Below are positions 9,907 to 19,258 of a stretch of DNA of 64,000 nucleotides, piece after piece. Position 1 is the first letter of the stretch; every line of letters begins with the position of its first letter. The notes beneath the pieces are model-generated. The model saw nothing but the letters and a program-made list of their open reading frames with translations, made no database searches and was not told the origin of the DNA. The DNA is taken from positions 1-64,000 of the forward strand of contig NZ_VITA01000011.1 of assembly GCF_007827695.1 (NCBI RefSeq), in the 5' to 3' direction. Position numbers and translations under genes: made by a program. This stretch comes from Sinorhizobium medicae (GTDB lineage Bacteria > Pseudomonadota > Alphaproteobacteria > Rhizobiales > Rhizobiaceae).

Positions 9907-11199
9907 TCAGGAAAGTGCCTCACCGGCTCGGCTGACCAGGATTTTGTCGATACGGCGGCCGTCCATATCGATCACCTCGAATCGATAGCCGTGAGCCTCG
10001 GCCGTGTCGCCCTCTTCCGGCGACTTGCGCAATTGCTGCACCAGAAAGCCCGCGATGGTTTCGAAATCGCTGTCGGCGTCAATGCCCTCGATGCCGATCT
10101 GAAGGTGGATCTCATCGATTGGCGTACGTCCGTCTACGAGATAGCTGCCGTCGTCGCGCAGGTGAATGAGGGCATGTTCGGAATCGTCATAGTTTGATGG
10201 AATGATGCCCACGATCGCCTCGAGGATATCGGCGGTGGTGATGATCCCCTCTGTGCTCCCATATTCGTCGACGATCATGGCCATATTGATGCTGGACGTC
10301 TTGAAGGCTTCGAGCGCCTTTAAGCAGGAGGCCGTCTCCGGCAGTGTGAGAATGTCACGGACATAATCGCGGATATTGAATTTTCCGGTTTGCGAAACAT
10401 TCAATATCTCCTTTGCAAGGACTGCCCCGATCACATCGCCCGCAGGCCCGTCGACCACCGGATAGCGCGAGTGGCCGGACTGCCGGATCTTGTGTCCGAT
10501 CGTCTCCAGATCGTCCTGGATGTCGATGAAGCTCACCTCGGTGCGATGCGTCATAATCGTTTTTACATTGCGGTCGCCAAGGCGAATGATCCGCCGCAGC
10601 ATCTCGTGTTCGCTCTTTTCGATGGCGCCGCTTTCGACGCCTTCCGCCATGATCGCCTGAACTTCCTCTTCGGTCACGTGATCCGCGTCCTCGGGCCTCA
10701 TTCCCATGATACGCATCGAAAGGTTGGCCGCGCCTTCGAACAGATAGACTACCGGGGCGACGATACGCGAAAGCAGCGCCATCGGACGGGCGACGAACAT
10801 CGCCAGCGCTTCCGAGTTTCGAAGCGCCAACTGCTTCGGTATGAGCTCGCCGATGACCACCGACAGAAACGTGATCAGGGTGACGACGAGGGCGACCGCG
10901 ACCGTATCGCCGTAAGGGCTGATCCAGGCGATGTCGTTCAGGAACGGCGCGATGTTGGCGGCGATTGTCGCGCCTCCATAGGCGCCAGCCAGGATACCGA
11001 CCAGGGTGATCCCGACCTGCACCGTCGACAGGAATTTGCCTGGATCTTCCGCAAGCCTGAGTGCGGCTTCTGCGCGCGGGATTCCCTGCTTGACCATCTG
11101 ACGAAGGAGCGGTTTGCTTGCCGACACGAGTGCCATTTCCGACAACGCAAAAAAGGCGTTGATCAAAAGCAGAAGCAAAATGACGAAAAGTTCGGCCAT
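9907..11199 (-). CDS. CNNM/CorC-type membrane protein with CBS domains (hemolysin family)
   Basis: 430 residues. The first ~190 are the DUF21/CNNM membrane domain (start MAELFVILLLLLINAFFALSE shortened here to its first part), followed by two CBS domains around residues 215-335 and a CorC_HlyC domain at the end. Members are tied to magnesium or cobalt efflux and ion balance; the hemolysin name is historical. It is a separate transcription unit from the GntR gene, with a 113-nt gap upstream. Confidence 0.88.
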   Translation of the reverse strand: MAELFVILLLLLINAFFALSEMALVSASKPLLRQMVKQGIPRAEAALRLAEDPGKFLSTVQVGITLVGILAGAYGGATIAANIAPFLNDIAWISPYGDTVAVALVVTLITFLSVVIGELIPKQLALRNSEALAMFVARPMALLSRIVAPVVYLFEGAANLSMRIMGMRPEDADHVTEEEVQAIMAEGVESGAIEKSEHEMLRRIIRLGDRNVKTIMTHRTEVSFIDIQDDLETIGHKIRQSGHSRYPVVDGPAGDVIGAVLAKEILNVSQTGKFNIRDYVRDILTLPETASCLKALEAFKTSSINMAMIVDEYGSTEGIITTADILEAIVGIIPSNYDDSEHALIHLRDDGSYLVDGRTPIDEIHLQIGIEGIDADSDFETIAGFLVQQLRKSPEEGDTAEAHGYRFEVIDMDGRRIDKILVSRAGEALS

Positions 11200-11312
11200 G
11201 GTCTCCGGTTCACCGTTTCCAATTGGGCTGCGCTGAAGACTGCCCTTGTTCCAGATAGGCTAGGCCGCGGGCGCGGGCAAGGTCGGCAGCAGGATTTCAC
11301 GAAGCCTGGAGG

Positions 11313-12065
11313 TCAGGCTTTCGCCACGCTTCCGCTGAGCGCCTGACGGATACGTGCGCGCCCCACCTTGATCACGTGCTCCATTGCAAGGCGCGCGGTC
11401 GCCTCGTCCCGTTTGCCGACCGCCTCGACGATACGGATGTGGTTCCGTGCCACCTCGTCGATGCCGCCTTTCTCGGCGGTGGGTGAACTGAGCTTGAAGA
11501 CGCCGACAAGGGCGGCCTCGATCAGGCCGCCGACCGTGCGCAGGAAGGGATTTCCAGAGGCTTCAATAACGGAAAGATGGAATTTGAGGTCTGCGGTGGC
11601 GAGACTCTCCGGCGTGTGATCTGCGTCCCCCATGGCGACCGCAAGACGCATCATCCCCGCGATCTCCGCGTCCGATGCATTTCTCGCCGCCAGAGCCGCA
11701 GCATGCGTCTCGAAGGCGAGCCGCACTTCGCTCAGATGGTAGAGAAAATCTTCGTCGACGCCACATGCGAAATGCCATGTGAGGATGTCGCTATCGAAGA
11801 GGTTCCATTCCTTGCGGGGGGTGACGCGTGTGCCGATTCGAGCACGCGGGACGATCATGCCCTTGGCTGCAAGCGTCTTCATGGCTTCGCGCAACACTGT
11901 GCGCGAAACCCGAAAGCGCATCGCCAGATCGGGGTCTCCGGGCAGGATGCTGCCGACCGGGAATTCGCCTGAAACAATCGCCTTGCCGAGTTGATCCACG
12001 ACCTGTGCATGGCTCGTCCGTTTCGGCGTGCCGGATATCACGGTCTCAAGCAGGCTCTTGTTCAA
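11313..12065 (-). CDS. GntR/FadR-family transcriptional regulator
   Basis: 250 residues from a TTG start at 12065, chosen because AGGAGG sits 6 nt before it; an in-frame ATG exists at 12137 but lacks such a site. The N-terminal winged helix includes LAMRFRVSRTVLREAMKTL; the C-terminal FCD all-helical ligand domain has the conserved Asp and His residues (DLKFHLSVIE, NHIRIVEAV). It lies directly downstream of the BMP-type ABC importer on the same strand, so it may regulate that transporter, but no operator can be assigned. Confidence 0.86.
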   Translation of the reverse strand: MNKSLLETVISGTPKRTSHAQVVDQLGKAIVSGEFPVGSILPGDPDLAMRFRVSRTVLREAMKTLAAKGMIVPRARIGTRVTPRKEWNLFDSDILTWHFACGVDEDFLYHLSEVRLAFETHAAALAARNASDAEIAGMMRLAVAMGDADHTPESLATADLKFHLSVIEASGNPFLRTVGGLIEAALVGVFKLSSPTAEKGGIDEVARNHIRIVEAVGKRDEATARLAMEHVIKVGRARIRQALSGSVAKA

Positions 12066-12246
12066 TCCATTCCTCCTCGGGAACTGTCCTCCCTGCTCGA
12101 GCGCTTCCGTCGCCGCGCCGGCGGCAGATCGATTCACATCAGATCGAATCGAACCACACTAGATCGAATAGACGATTCCTGAAAGCCTGCTGAGAAATGC
12201 AGGAAAAACTGCGGATCGAACAAGGTGACACCCCACAGGGAATGCA

Positions 12247-12273
12247 CAGACCCCGCGTCAAGCGCGGGGTCTG
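12247..12273 (-). terminator. Strong hairpin downstream of the BMP-type ABC operon
   Basis: A perfect 11-bp stem (CAGACCCCGCG / CGCGGGGTCTG) with a 5-nt loop lies 47 nt beyond the stop of the substrate-binding protein gene. There is no U tract on either strand, so it may be a mRNA-stabilising 3' hairpin or a Rho-assisted stop rather than a classic terminator. Confidence 0.5.
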
Positions 12274-12319
12274 CAAATCGTCAAGGTTCTATTCGGCCAA
12301 CTTGTTCAGACTGGCCCTT

Positions 12320-13390
12320 TTATTGCGGCAGCTTGTCGTCGACGCCTTCGACATAGAAGTTCATGCCGAGCAGCGTTGCGTCGTCGGCGGTCTCGCCCTC
12401 TTTCAGCCAAGGGCTGCCATCCTGCTTGTTGAGTGGACCGGTGAACGGCTTCAACTCGCCGGATTTGATTTTCGCCTCTGTTTCTTCCGCCATTGCTTTC
12501 ACGTCATCAGGCATGTTGGTGTAAGGCGCCATTGTCAAAATACCGTCCTTCAGGCCATCCCAGCTCGAAGACGTCGACCAGGTTCCATCGAGGAACGCCT
12601 TGGTGCGCTTCACGTAATAGGCGCCCCAGGTGTCGACGATGGCGGTCAATTGCGTCTGCGGTCCGGCCGCGATCATATCGGATGCCTGGCCGAAGGCCTT
12701 GATACCGCGCTCTGCCGCGACCTGCATCGGCGCCGTCGTGTCGGTGTGCTGGGTGATGATATCGACGCCCTGGTCGATGAGGGCCTTGGCGGCATCCGCT
12801 TCCTTGCCCGGGTCGAACCACGTGTTCGCCCACACGACCTTGATCTTGAAATCGGGGTTGACCGCCCGGGCGCCGATGACGAAGGCGTTGATGCCCATCA
12901 CTACCTCGGGGATAGGAAAGGAGGCGATATAGCCGGCAACGCCCTTTTCGGACATTTTCGCGGCGATCTGACCCTGGATGTAACGGCCTTCGTAGAAGCG
13001 GCTGTTATAGGTGGCAACGTTCGGCGCGGTCTTGTAGCCGGTCGCGTGCTCGAACTTCACATCCGGGAATTTCGCCGCGATCTTGATCGTTGCATCCATG
13101 AATCCGAAGGACGTGGTGAAGATCAGGCCGCAGCCTGAACGCGCCAGCCGCTCGATCGCGCGTTCAGCGTCCGGGCCTTCCGGCACGTTTTCCAGGAACT
13201 GCGTTTCGATTTTGTCGCCGAGTTCCTTTTCCAGCTCCTGACGGCCGATGTCGTGCGCCTGGGTCCAGCCGCCGTCCGTCTTCGAGCCGACGTAGATGAA
13301 GCAGATTTTTGCCTTCTCCTGAGCGCTTGCAGCCGGCGCGATACCGAGCACGGCTACCGTGGTTGCGAGGGCGACGAGTAGTTTTTTCAT
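12320..13390 (-). CDS. BMP-family ABC transporter substrate-binding protein
   Basis: 356 residues with a cleavable signal peptide (start MKKLLVALAT, cleavage near ASAQ-E) and the Bmp/PnrA fold: KICFIYVGSKTDGGWTQ, an aromatic-lined pocket and GINAFVIGARAVNP. There is no lipobox, so it should be a soluble periplasmic protein. Family members bind purine nucleosides or related compounds; the exact ligand is not clear. It heads the 3' end of a four-gene unit with two permeases and an ATPase; the gap to the first permease is 40 nt. Confidence 0.88.
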   Translation of the reverse strand: MKKLLVALATTVAVLGIAPAASAQEKAKICFIYVGSKTDGGWTQAHDIGRQELEKELGDKIETQFLENVPEGPDAERAIERLARSGCGLIFTTSFGFMDATIKIAAKFPDVKFEHATGYKTAPNVATYNSRFYEGRYIQGQIAAKMSEKGVAGYIASFPIPEVVMGINAFVIGARAVNPDFKIKVVWANTWFDPGKEADAAKALIDQGVDIITQHTDTTAPMQVAAERGIKAFGQASDMIAAGPQTQLTAIVDTWGAYYVKRTKAFLDGTWSTSSSWDGLKDGILTMAPYTNMPDDVKAMAEETEAKIKSGELKPFTGPLNKQDGSPWLKEGETADDATLLGMNFYVEGVDDKLPQ

Positions 13391-13430
13391 TTTGACCTCT
13401 GTCGGTTTGAGAAATGTCCGTCTGTCTTGT

Positions 13431-14351
13431 TCACCGGTCCGGCACGAACGGCTTGCCGAGCGATGCCGGCGTATTGATCAGGGTCATGCGCCGGTTATGC
13501 GAGATAAGAATGAGTACGACGATCGTTGCGATGTACGGAAGCGCGGTCAGGAACTGTGACGGGATGCCGATTCCGAAGGCCTGAGCGTGCAGCTGACTGA
13601 TCGAGACGGCCCCGAACAGATATCCTCCGGCGACGACTCGCCAGGGTCGCCACGATGCAAAGACCACCAGTGCCAACGCGATCCAGCCGCGGCCGGCCGA
13701 CATGTTCTCCACCCATTGGGGCGTGTAGACGAGCGACAACTGCGCTCCGGCAAGTCCGGCGCAGGCGCCGCCGAACAGAACGGCAAGGTAGCGGGTGCGA
13801 ATGACGTTCACGCCGAGAGCGTGGGCCGAGGAGTGGCTGTCGCCCACCGCCCGCAACTTCAATCCCGCACGGCTTTTGAACAGAAACAGGTGAACGCCAA
13901 CCAAAATCGCGACCGAAGCATAGAATATGGCGTCCTGCCGAAACAAAAGCGGCCCGACGACAGGTATCTTCGACAGGAGCGGAATCGCGATCGGCTGCAG
14001 CTTGATCCCCTGCATGCCGAGAAAACTCTCGCCGAGCATCCCGGAGACGCCGAGCCCCAGAAGCGTGAGTGCCAGGCCGGTCGCAACCTGATTGGCAACC
14101 AGTGTCAGCGTCAGGAAGCCGAACAGCAGCGAAAACACCGCGCCGGCAGCAATACCGGCAAGGATTCCGGCATAGGGCGAGCCAATGAGCTGCGTCGCGG
14201 CGAAGGCGCAGACAGCTCCCATGATCATCATGCCCTCAACGCCGAGATTAAGCACGCCGGACCGTTCGGCGACGAGCTCGCCCAAAGCGGCGAGGACGAG
14301 CGGCGTCGCAGCGGTGATGACGCTGAAGAGGATTGCTTCGACTATGCCCAT
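13431..14351 (-). CDS. ABC transporter permease (nucleoside/BPL-LPS type)
   Basis: 306 residues, about eight to ten hydrophobic segments, BPD_transp_2 family with GVLNLGVEGMMIMGA near the N-terminus, the characteristic motif of the second permease in BMP-linked importers. It forms the membrane channel with the other permease. Its start overlaps the stop of the upstream permease by 1 nt (14351). Confidence 0.89.
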   Translation of the reverse strand: MGIVEAILFSVITAATPLVLAALGELVAERSGVLNLGVEGMMIMGAVCAFAATQLIGSPYAGILAGIAAGAVFSLLFGFLTLTLVANQVATGLALTLLGLGVSGMLGESFLGMQGIKLQPIAIPLLSKIPVVGPLLFRQDAIFYASVAILVGVHLFLFKSRAGLKLRAVGDSHSSAHALGVNVIRTRYLAVLFGGACAGLAGAQLSLVYTPQWVENMSAGRGWIALALVVFASWRPWRVVAGGYLFGAVSISQLHAQAFGIGIPSQFLTALPYIATIVVLILISHNRRMTLINTPASLGKPFVPDR

Positions 14352-15445
14352 CAGTGCGCCTCTTCAGTCTTGACCGCTGCGAAGCGGTCCCACACCAGCC
14401 GGACGCGATAGTGAATGAGCGCGTCGCACGAGAGCACGAAGAACAGCAGCAGTCCCTGGAAGACGCGCGTTACCTTGTCGGATACGCCGATCGAAAGCTG
14501 CGCCGCCTCTCCGCCAAGATAGGTCAAGGCAAGGACAAGACCGGCAGCGGCGATCCCCAGCGGATTGAGGCGGCCGAGGAATGCGACGATGATGGCGGTG
14601 AAGCCGTAGCCGGGCGAGATCACCGGACGGAGCTGCTGCATCGCCCCGCTCACTTCCGAAATGCCGGCCAGCCCCGCCAGCGCACCGGAAAACAGCATAG
14701 AGAACCAGATCATCTTGCGCGAGGAAAAGCCCGCAAAGCGCCCTGCCCGCTCGGATTGACCGAGCACGGTGATTTCGAAGCCCTTCAACGTATAGCGCAT
14801 CATGAACCACACCAGCACCGCTGCGACGATGGCGAAGGCGAACCCCCAATGCATGCGCCCCGAGGCGAGCATTTCGGGAAGGACTGCATCAGCACCGAAC
14901 GTCCGCGTTTCCGGAAAGTTCATGCCTTGCGGATTGCGCCAGGGGCCTCGAACGAGCCAGTCGAGAAAGAGCTGAGCCACATAGACCAGCATCAGGCTTG
15001 TCAGGATCTCGTTGGTATTCATATGCGCCTTCAGAAAGGCCGGTATGGCCGCAAAAAGCGCTCCCCCTATCATGCCGAGTAGCATCATCAGCGGCAGTAA
15101 CAGCGGCGACTGCCAATCGTAGAAAAGAACCGGAAGGGCCGAGCCGGCAATGGCGCCCATGATGAACTGACCCTCAGCGCCGATGTTCCAGTTGTTGGAA
15201 CGGAAGCACACGGAGAGCCCGACGCCGATCAGGATCAGCGGCGCCGCCTTGATCGCCAGCTCGTGCAGCGACCAGACTTCGCTCAGCGGCTCGACGAAAA
15301 AGCTGTAAAGCGCTGTGACCGGATTCTTGCCCAGCAATGCGAACATCACGCCGCCGAAGAGGATGGTCAGTGCAAGGGCAATGAACGGCGACAGGATCGA
15401 GAACAGCGCCGAGGCCTTCGCTCGCTTTTCGAGTTCAATGCGCAT
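14351..15445 (-). CDS. ABC transporter permease (nucleoside/BPL-LPS type)
   Basis: 364 residues, about ten membrane segments, same family as its neighbour but longer, with NIGAEGQFIMGA as the equivalent motif. It overlaps the ATPase gene by 11 nt and the next permease by 1 nt, so translation is coupled through the operon. Confidence 0.89.
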   Translation of the reverse strand: MRIELEKRAKASALFSILSPFIALALTILFGGVMFALLGKNPVTALYSFFVEPLSEVWSLHELAIKAAPLILIGVGLSVCFRSNNWNIGAEGQFIMGAIAGSALPVLFYDWQSPLLLPLMMLLGMIGGALFAAIPAFLKAHMNTNEILTSLMLVYVAQLFLDWLVRGPWRNPQGMNFPETRTFGADAVLPEMLASGRMHWGFAFAIVAAVLVWFMMRYTLKGFEITVLGQSERAGRFAGFSSRKMIWFSMLFSGALAGLAGISEVSGAMQQLRPVISPGYGFTAIIVAFLGRLNPLGIAAAGLVLALTYLGGEAAQLSIGVSDKVTRVFQGLLLFFVLSCDALIHYRVRLVWDRFAAVKTEEAH

Positions 15446-17009
15446 GCGCTGCTCCCGCGCTTTCGGTCTTCCCGGACATGCCGCCCATCAGCAGCCCGAT
15501 CTTTTCGCGCGAAAGTTCACGCGCCGGATAGGGATCGGAAAGACGTCCTTCGTTGATCACCGCGATTTCCGTCGCCACTTCGAATATCTCGTCGAGGTCC
15601 TGGCTGATCACCAGCACGGCGGAGCCGGCTTTTGCGAGATCGACGAGCGCCTGGCGGATACGGCTCGCTGCTCCGGCGTCGACGCCCCAGGTCGGCTGGT
15701 TGACGACGAGCACCGCCGGTTGCCGGTCCAGCTCCCTTCCGACGATGAATTTCTGCAGGTTTCCGCCCGAAAGTGAACCGGCCGGCGGGTCGTCGCCGCT
15801 CTTGCGCACGTCCATCGCCTCGGAAATGCGCCTCGTTGCCGCCTTGACCGCCCCATGACGGATGATCTTCAAGGCACCTCCGCCGAGGAACGCCTGCCGG
15901 TCGGATTGACTGCGCGCCAGGACGAGATTGTCGGAGAGAGACAACCCCGATATGGCGGCATGCCCATGGCGCTCTTCCGGTACGAAACCGGCCCCCATCA
16001 GCCGGCGCGCATTGATGTTCCTCGTGCCGACCGGCCGCTGGCGTATCTGGACGGCGTCGTCGTCAGCCACCGGATACTCGCCTGAAAGGGCGTCGAAGAG
16101 TTCGCTCTGCCCGTTGCCGGCCACTCCGGCGATGGCCAGCACCTCGCCCGCCCTGACCCTCAGACAGATGTCCTTGAGTGATACGGCAAAGGGCGTGCGC
16201 GCCGCGACCGAGAGATGTCGCGCCTCCAATTGCACGTCGCCTCTGGTGCTCGTCCCCTCTGGAGTCACGACGGTTACATCACTGCCGACCATCATCCGTG
16301 CGAGAGATGCGGGAGTCTCGGCGCGTGGGTCGCAGGCGCCGGTGACCTTGCCGTGTCTCAGCACCGTTGCGCGGTCGCAGATGCGCTGCACTTCCTCGAG
16401 ACGATGGCTGATATAGAGGACGGAACGCCCCTCGGATCTCAGTTTCAGGAGCGTCTCGAAAAGCCGGTCGGCTTCCTGCGGCGTCAACACGGAAGTCGGT
16501 TCGTCGAGAATGATGAGCTGCGGGTTCTGCAGGAGAGCCCGGACGATTTCGATCCGTTGCCGTTCGCCGACGGAGAGATCGGCGACATGCGCCTTCGGAT
16601 CGAGCGGCAGCCCGTAAATCTGCGATAACCGTGCTGCCTCCTCGGCAACGCGGGCGAGCGAAACGCTCCCATTCATCGAGAGAGCGATATTCTCCGCAAC
16701 GGTCAGCGCCTCGAACAATGAAAAATGCTGAAAGACCATGCCGATCCCGAGGCAGCGGGCATCGCTCGGGCTGGTGATGCGGACATTCCGCCCCCGCCAT
16801 CGGATCTCACCGGACGTGGGCGCGAGCACGCCGAAGAGCATCTTGACCAATGTCGATTTTCCCGCGCCGTTCTCGCCGAGCAGCGCGTGGATTTCTCCGG
16901 GTTCGATCTGCAGGTCTATTGCATTGCAGGCCGCGAACGAGCCGAACAATTTCGTAAGCTGGCGAACGGCCAGCAACGGGCCGCTCGCGGTTTGTCCCTT
17001 TACAGGCAC
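15435..17009 (-). CDS. ABC transporter ATP-binding protein, two nucleotide-binding domains
   Basis: 524 residues from a GTG at 17009 with an AGAGGG site just before it; an ATG at 17069 would add 20 residues without a good site. Domain 1 has Walker A GENGAGKSTL, signature LSVGERQR and Walker B IILDEPTS. Domain 2 has a degenerate Walker A (GVAGNGQSEL), signature LSGGNLQKF and VVNQPTWGVD, the usual pattern for nucleoside- and sugar-type double ATPases, where domain 2 may have reduced hydrolysis. First gene of the importer operon. Confidence 0.9.
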   Translation of the reverse strand: MPVKGQTASGPLLAVRQLTKLFGSFAACNAIDLQIEPGEIHALLGENGAGKSTLVKMLFGVLAPTSGEIRWRGRNVRITSPSDARCLGIGMVFQHFSLFEALTVAENIALSMNGSVSLARVAEEAARLSQIYGLPLDPKAHVADLSVGERQRIEIVRALLQNPQLIILDEPTSVLTPQEADRLFETLLKLRSEGRSVLYISHRLEEVQRICDRATVLRHGKVTGACDPRAETPASLARMMVGSDVTVVTPEGTSTRGDVQLEARHLSVAARTPFAVSLKDICLRVRAGEVLAIAGVAGNGQSELFDALSGEYPVADDDAVQIRQRPVGTRNINARRLMGAGFVPEERHGHAAISGLSLSDNLVLARSQSDRQAFLGGGALKIIRHGAVKAATRRISEAMDVRKSGDDPPAGSLSGGNLQKFIVGRELDRQPAVLVVNQPTWGVDAGAASRIRQALVDLAKAGSAVLVISQDLDEIFEVATEIAVINEGRLSDPYPARELSREKIGLLMGGMSGKTESAGAAHAH

Positions 17010-17115
17010 GCTGCCCTCTTTCCCCTCTTCGATTTCCCCGGCCTTTGCTGCATGCAGCACTGGAACCATTACAGCGACCTACGCGCGTCTGACGCGCGGC
17101 GCTGCAAGGTTTCGG

Positions 17116-18093
17116 TCAGGGAATCAGCAATGTCGTTCCACTTGTTTTTCTTGTTTCGAGATCCGTATGCGCCCGACCGGCTTCGGCAAGCGGATAGGTC
17201 TGATTGATATTGATACGCACTTTGTTGCTTTGCACAACATCAAACAGGGAATTTGCACATGCCTCCAGGGCGGGCCGGGTCGCGACATAGGTGAAAAGCG
17301 TCGGGCGGGTCGCATAGAGCGCTCCCTTCTGCGCCAGGATGCCGATGTTGAAGGCATCCACCGGGCCGGAAGAGTTGCCGAAACTGGCCCAGAGACCGCG
17401 CGGCTTCAGACAGTCGAGCGAGGCAGGGTAAGTGTCACGACCCACCGAATCGTAGACGACGTCGACGCCGCGTCCTCCGGTCAGCTCCTTCACGCGCGTA
17501 ACGAAATCGTCGGTGCGGTAGTTGATGACATGGTCGTAGCCATGGGCAAGCGCCAGGTCGATCTTCTCCTGTGATCCGGCCGTTCCGATCACCGTCGCCC
17601 CGAGTGCCTTTGCCCATTGCCCCGCAATGAGCCCGACGCCGCCGGCCGCAGCGTGAAAGAGCAAGGTCGTGTCCGGGCCGACTTTGAAGGTCTGGTTCAG
17701 AAGGTATTGCGCGGTCATGCCCTTGAGCATCATCGCAGCCGCCGTCTCCAGGCTGATCCCATCGGGCACTTTCAGTAGTTGCGACGCGTCAACGTTCCGT
17801 TCGCTCGCATAGGCCCCATCTGCCGACGCATAGGCGACGCGGTCGCCGACCGAAAACATGGTGACCCCGTCGCCGACGGCGGTGACTATGCCGGCGCCTT
17901 CCTTGCCGGGGATGAAGGGGAGCCCGGTCGCCGACTTGTAGAGACCAGTGCGGAAATAGACATCGATGAAATTGAGGCCGATCGCGACTTGCCGGATCTG
18001 CACTTCGCCAGGTCCGGGTGCCGCAAGAGTCACGCCCTCCATTTTCAGAACGTCCGGTCCGCCGAGTTCGCGAACGACGATTGCCTGTGTCAT
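17116..18093 (-). CDS. qor: NADPH:quinone oxidoreductase (zeta-crystallin type)
   Basis: 325 residues; start ATG 18093 with AAGGAG 9 nt before it. MDR superfamily without zinc ligands: GADH-like N-terminal domain, then a Rossmann fold with HAAAGGVGLIAGQWAKALGA binding NADPH. Family members reduce quinones by one or two electrons. It follows pcs on the same strand with a 34-nt gap and may share its transcript. Confidence 0.9.
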   Translation of the reverse strand: MTQAIVVRELGGPDVLKMEGVTLAAPGPGEVQIRQVAIGLNFIDVYFRTGLYKSATGLPFIPGKEGAGIVTAVGDGVTMFSVGDRVAYASADGAYASERNVDASQLLKVPDGISLETAAAMMLKGMTAQYLLNQTFKVGPDTTLLFHAAAGGVGLIAGQWAKALGATVIGTAGSQEKIDLALAHGYDHVINYRTDDFVTRVKELTGGRGVDVVYDSVGRDTYPASLDCLKPRGLWASFGNSSGPVDAFNIGILAQKGALYATRPTLFTYVATRPALEACANSLFDVVQSNKVRININQTYPLAEAGRAHTDLETRKTSGTTLLIP

Positions 18094-18127
18094 GACAAAC
18101 TCCTTATTACGCGCAGCCTTTCGCGCT

Positions 18128-18853
18128 TCAAGCACGCCCGAGCTTCGGGAAGAGCTGCAGTATGAAACCGATGACGTAGAGATAAAGCCCCGTCGCAACG
18201 ACGCCTACGACCACCCAGGCGGGGGTCTCGAAGTGCAGAAGCAGAGCATACATGCCGAGCGCCGACCAGATGAGGAAGATGCCGAGATTGAGCGGCCTCA
18301 GTCTTTCTACACGCACTGGATGAAGGAAGTTGATCGGCAGGAACGTCAATATCACGGACAGGAAAACGACAACCGATGCAGTCACTTCACTCGCCTGGAT
18401 GACGAAAAGGGTGAAGACGACCATATTCCAGACGACCGGAAATCCGGAAAAGAAATACTCGTCCGTCTTCATCCCCATGTCCGCATAGTAGATTGCGCTT
18501 GATACCACGATCGCGCCGGCTGCCACGAAGGACCACGGTTCGCCGATCATCCCGCTCTGGTAAAGTGCGAAGGCCGGCAGCAGCACATAGGTCACGTAGT
18601 CGATAACATTGTCGAGCGTATCGCCGGACCAGTTGGGCAAAACTTCCTTGACCTGGACCTTGCGGGCAATCGGACCGTCAATGCCGTCCACAAGCAGAGC
18701 CAGGCCGAGCCACCAGAACATGTCGACGAAACGGTGCTCCGCCGCAGCGACAACGCCGAGAAAGGCCAGGAACGATCCGGAGGCTGTAAGGATGTGCACG
18801 GAAAAGGCGCGGATCTCGGCGTAAGGAACGCGTCTGTAATTGAAAAACTTCAT
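18128..18853 (-). CDS. pcs: Phosphatidylcholine synthase
   Basis: 241 residues, matching the length of the rhizobial enzyme, with about seven to eight membrane helices. The CDP-alcohol phosphotransferase signature DG-x2-AR-x8-G-x3-D-x3-D is present in the form DGPIAR ... SGDTLDNVID near residues 58-85. It condenses CDP-diacylglycerol directly with choline to make phosphatidylcholine, a lipid required by rhizobia for normal growth and symbiosis. It is divergent from the UbiH-type gene across a 405-nt gap. Confidence 0.95.
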   Translation of the reverse strand: MKFFNYRRVPYAEIRAFSVHILTASGSFLAFLGVVAAAEHRFVDMFWWLGLALLVDGIDGPIARKVQVKEVLPNWSGDTLDNVIDYVTYVLLPAFALYQSGMIGEPWSFVAAGAIVVSSAIYYADMGMKTDEYFFSGFPVVWNMVVFTLFVIQASEVTASVVVFLSVILTFLPINFLHPVRVERLRPLNLGIFLIWSALGMYALLLHFETPAWVVVGVVATGLYLYVIGFILQLFPKLGRA

Positions 18854-19258
18854 CTGCGAAGCCGCCCTGTCCCTTGTCCCGTCTCGCGCCGCCAGTCAGC
18901 CGTTGTTTCAGCACAGGCGCCGCTTTGGCGGTAATATGCACCGTTTGCCGAGCATCGCCAGCAAAAACAAACCGTTCGCCGCTTTCGGGCTGCATTGACC
19001 TGTGGACATGCGGCAAGCGCCGGTGCGCCGATTCTGCCCATTTATTTCAATGGGCTAAGCGGCTAGAACGAATATTGCGATAGGATACGGGGACGGTCAC
19101 GCAAGCGGATCGGCGGCTGTATTCCTTGCTGTGGCAGACACAGAAATGAGGAACGCGGAAGAAGCCTCGCCATTACTGCAACCGGAAGGCTGCCATGATA
19201 GTTAAGTCATGGACGTCGAGACGAAACTGCGGGTAGCCGCATCGGAGGTCCTGTCGAC
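18854..19258. other. Divergent intergenic region between pcs and the UbiH-type gene
   Basis: 405 nt. A small hairpin (GCCCATT / AATGGGC, 6-nt loop) lies at 19036-19055. On the plus strand GGAAC at 19150 is followed after 18 nt by TT (19173), a partial match to the EcfG promoter pattern but without the usual CG before TT. No convincing coding frame is seen; several short frames cross it by chance. Confidence 0.4.
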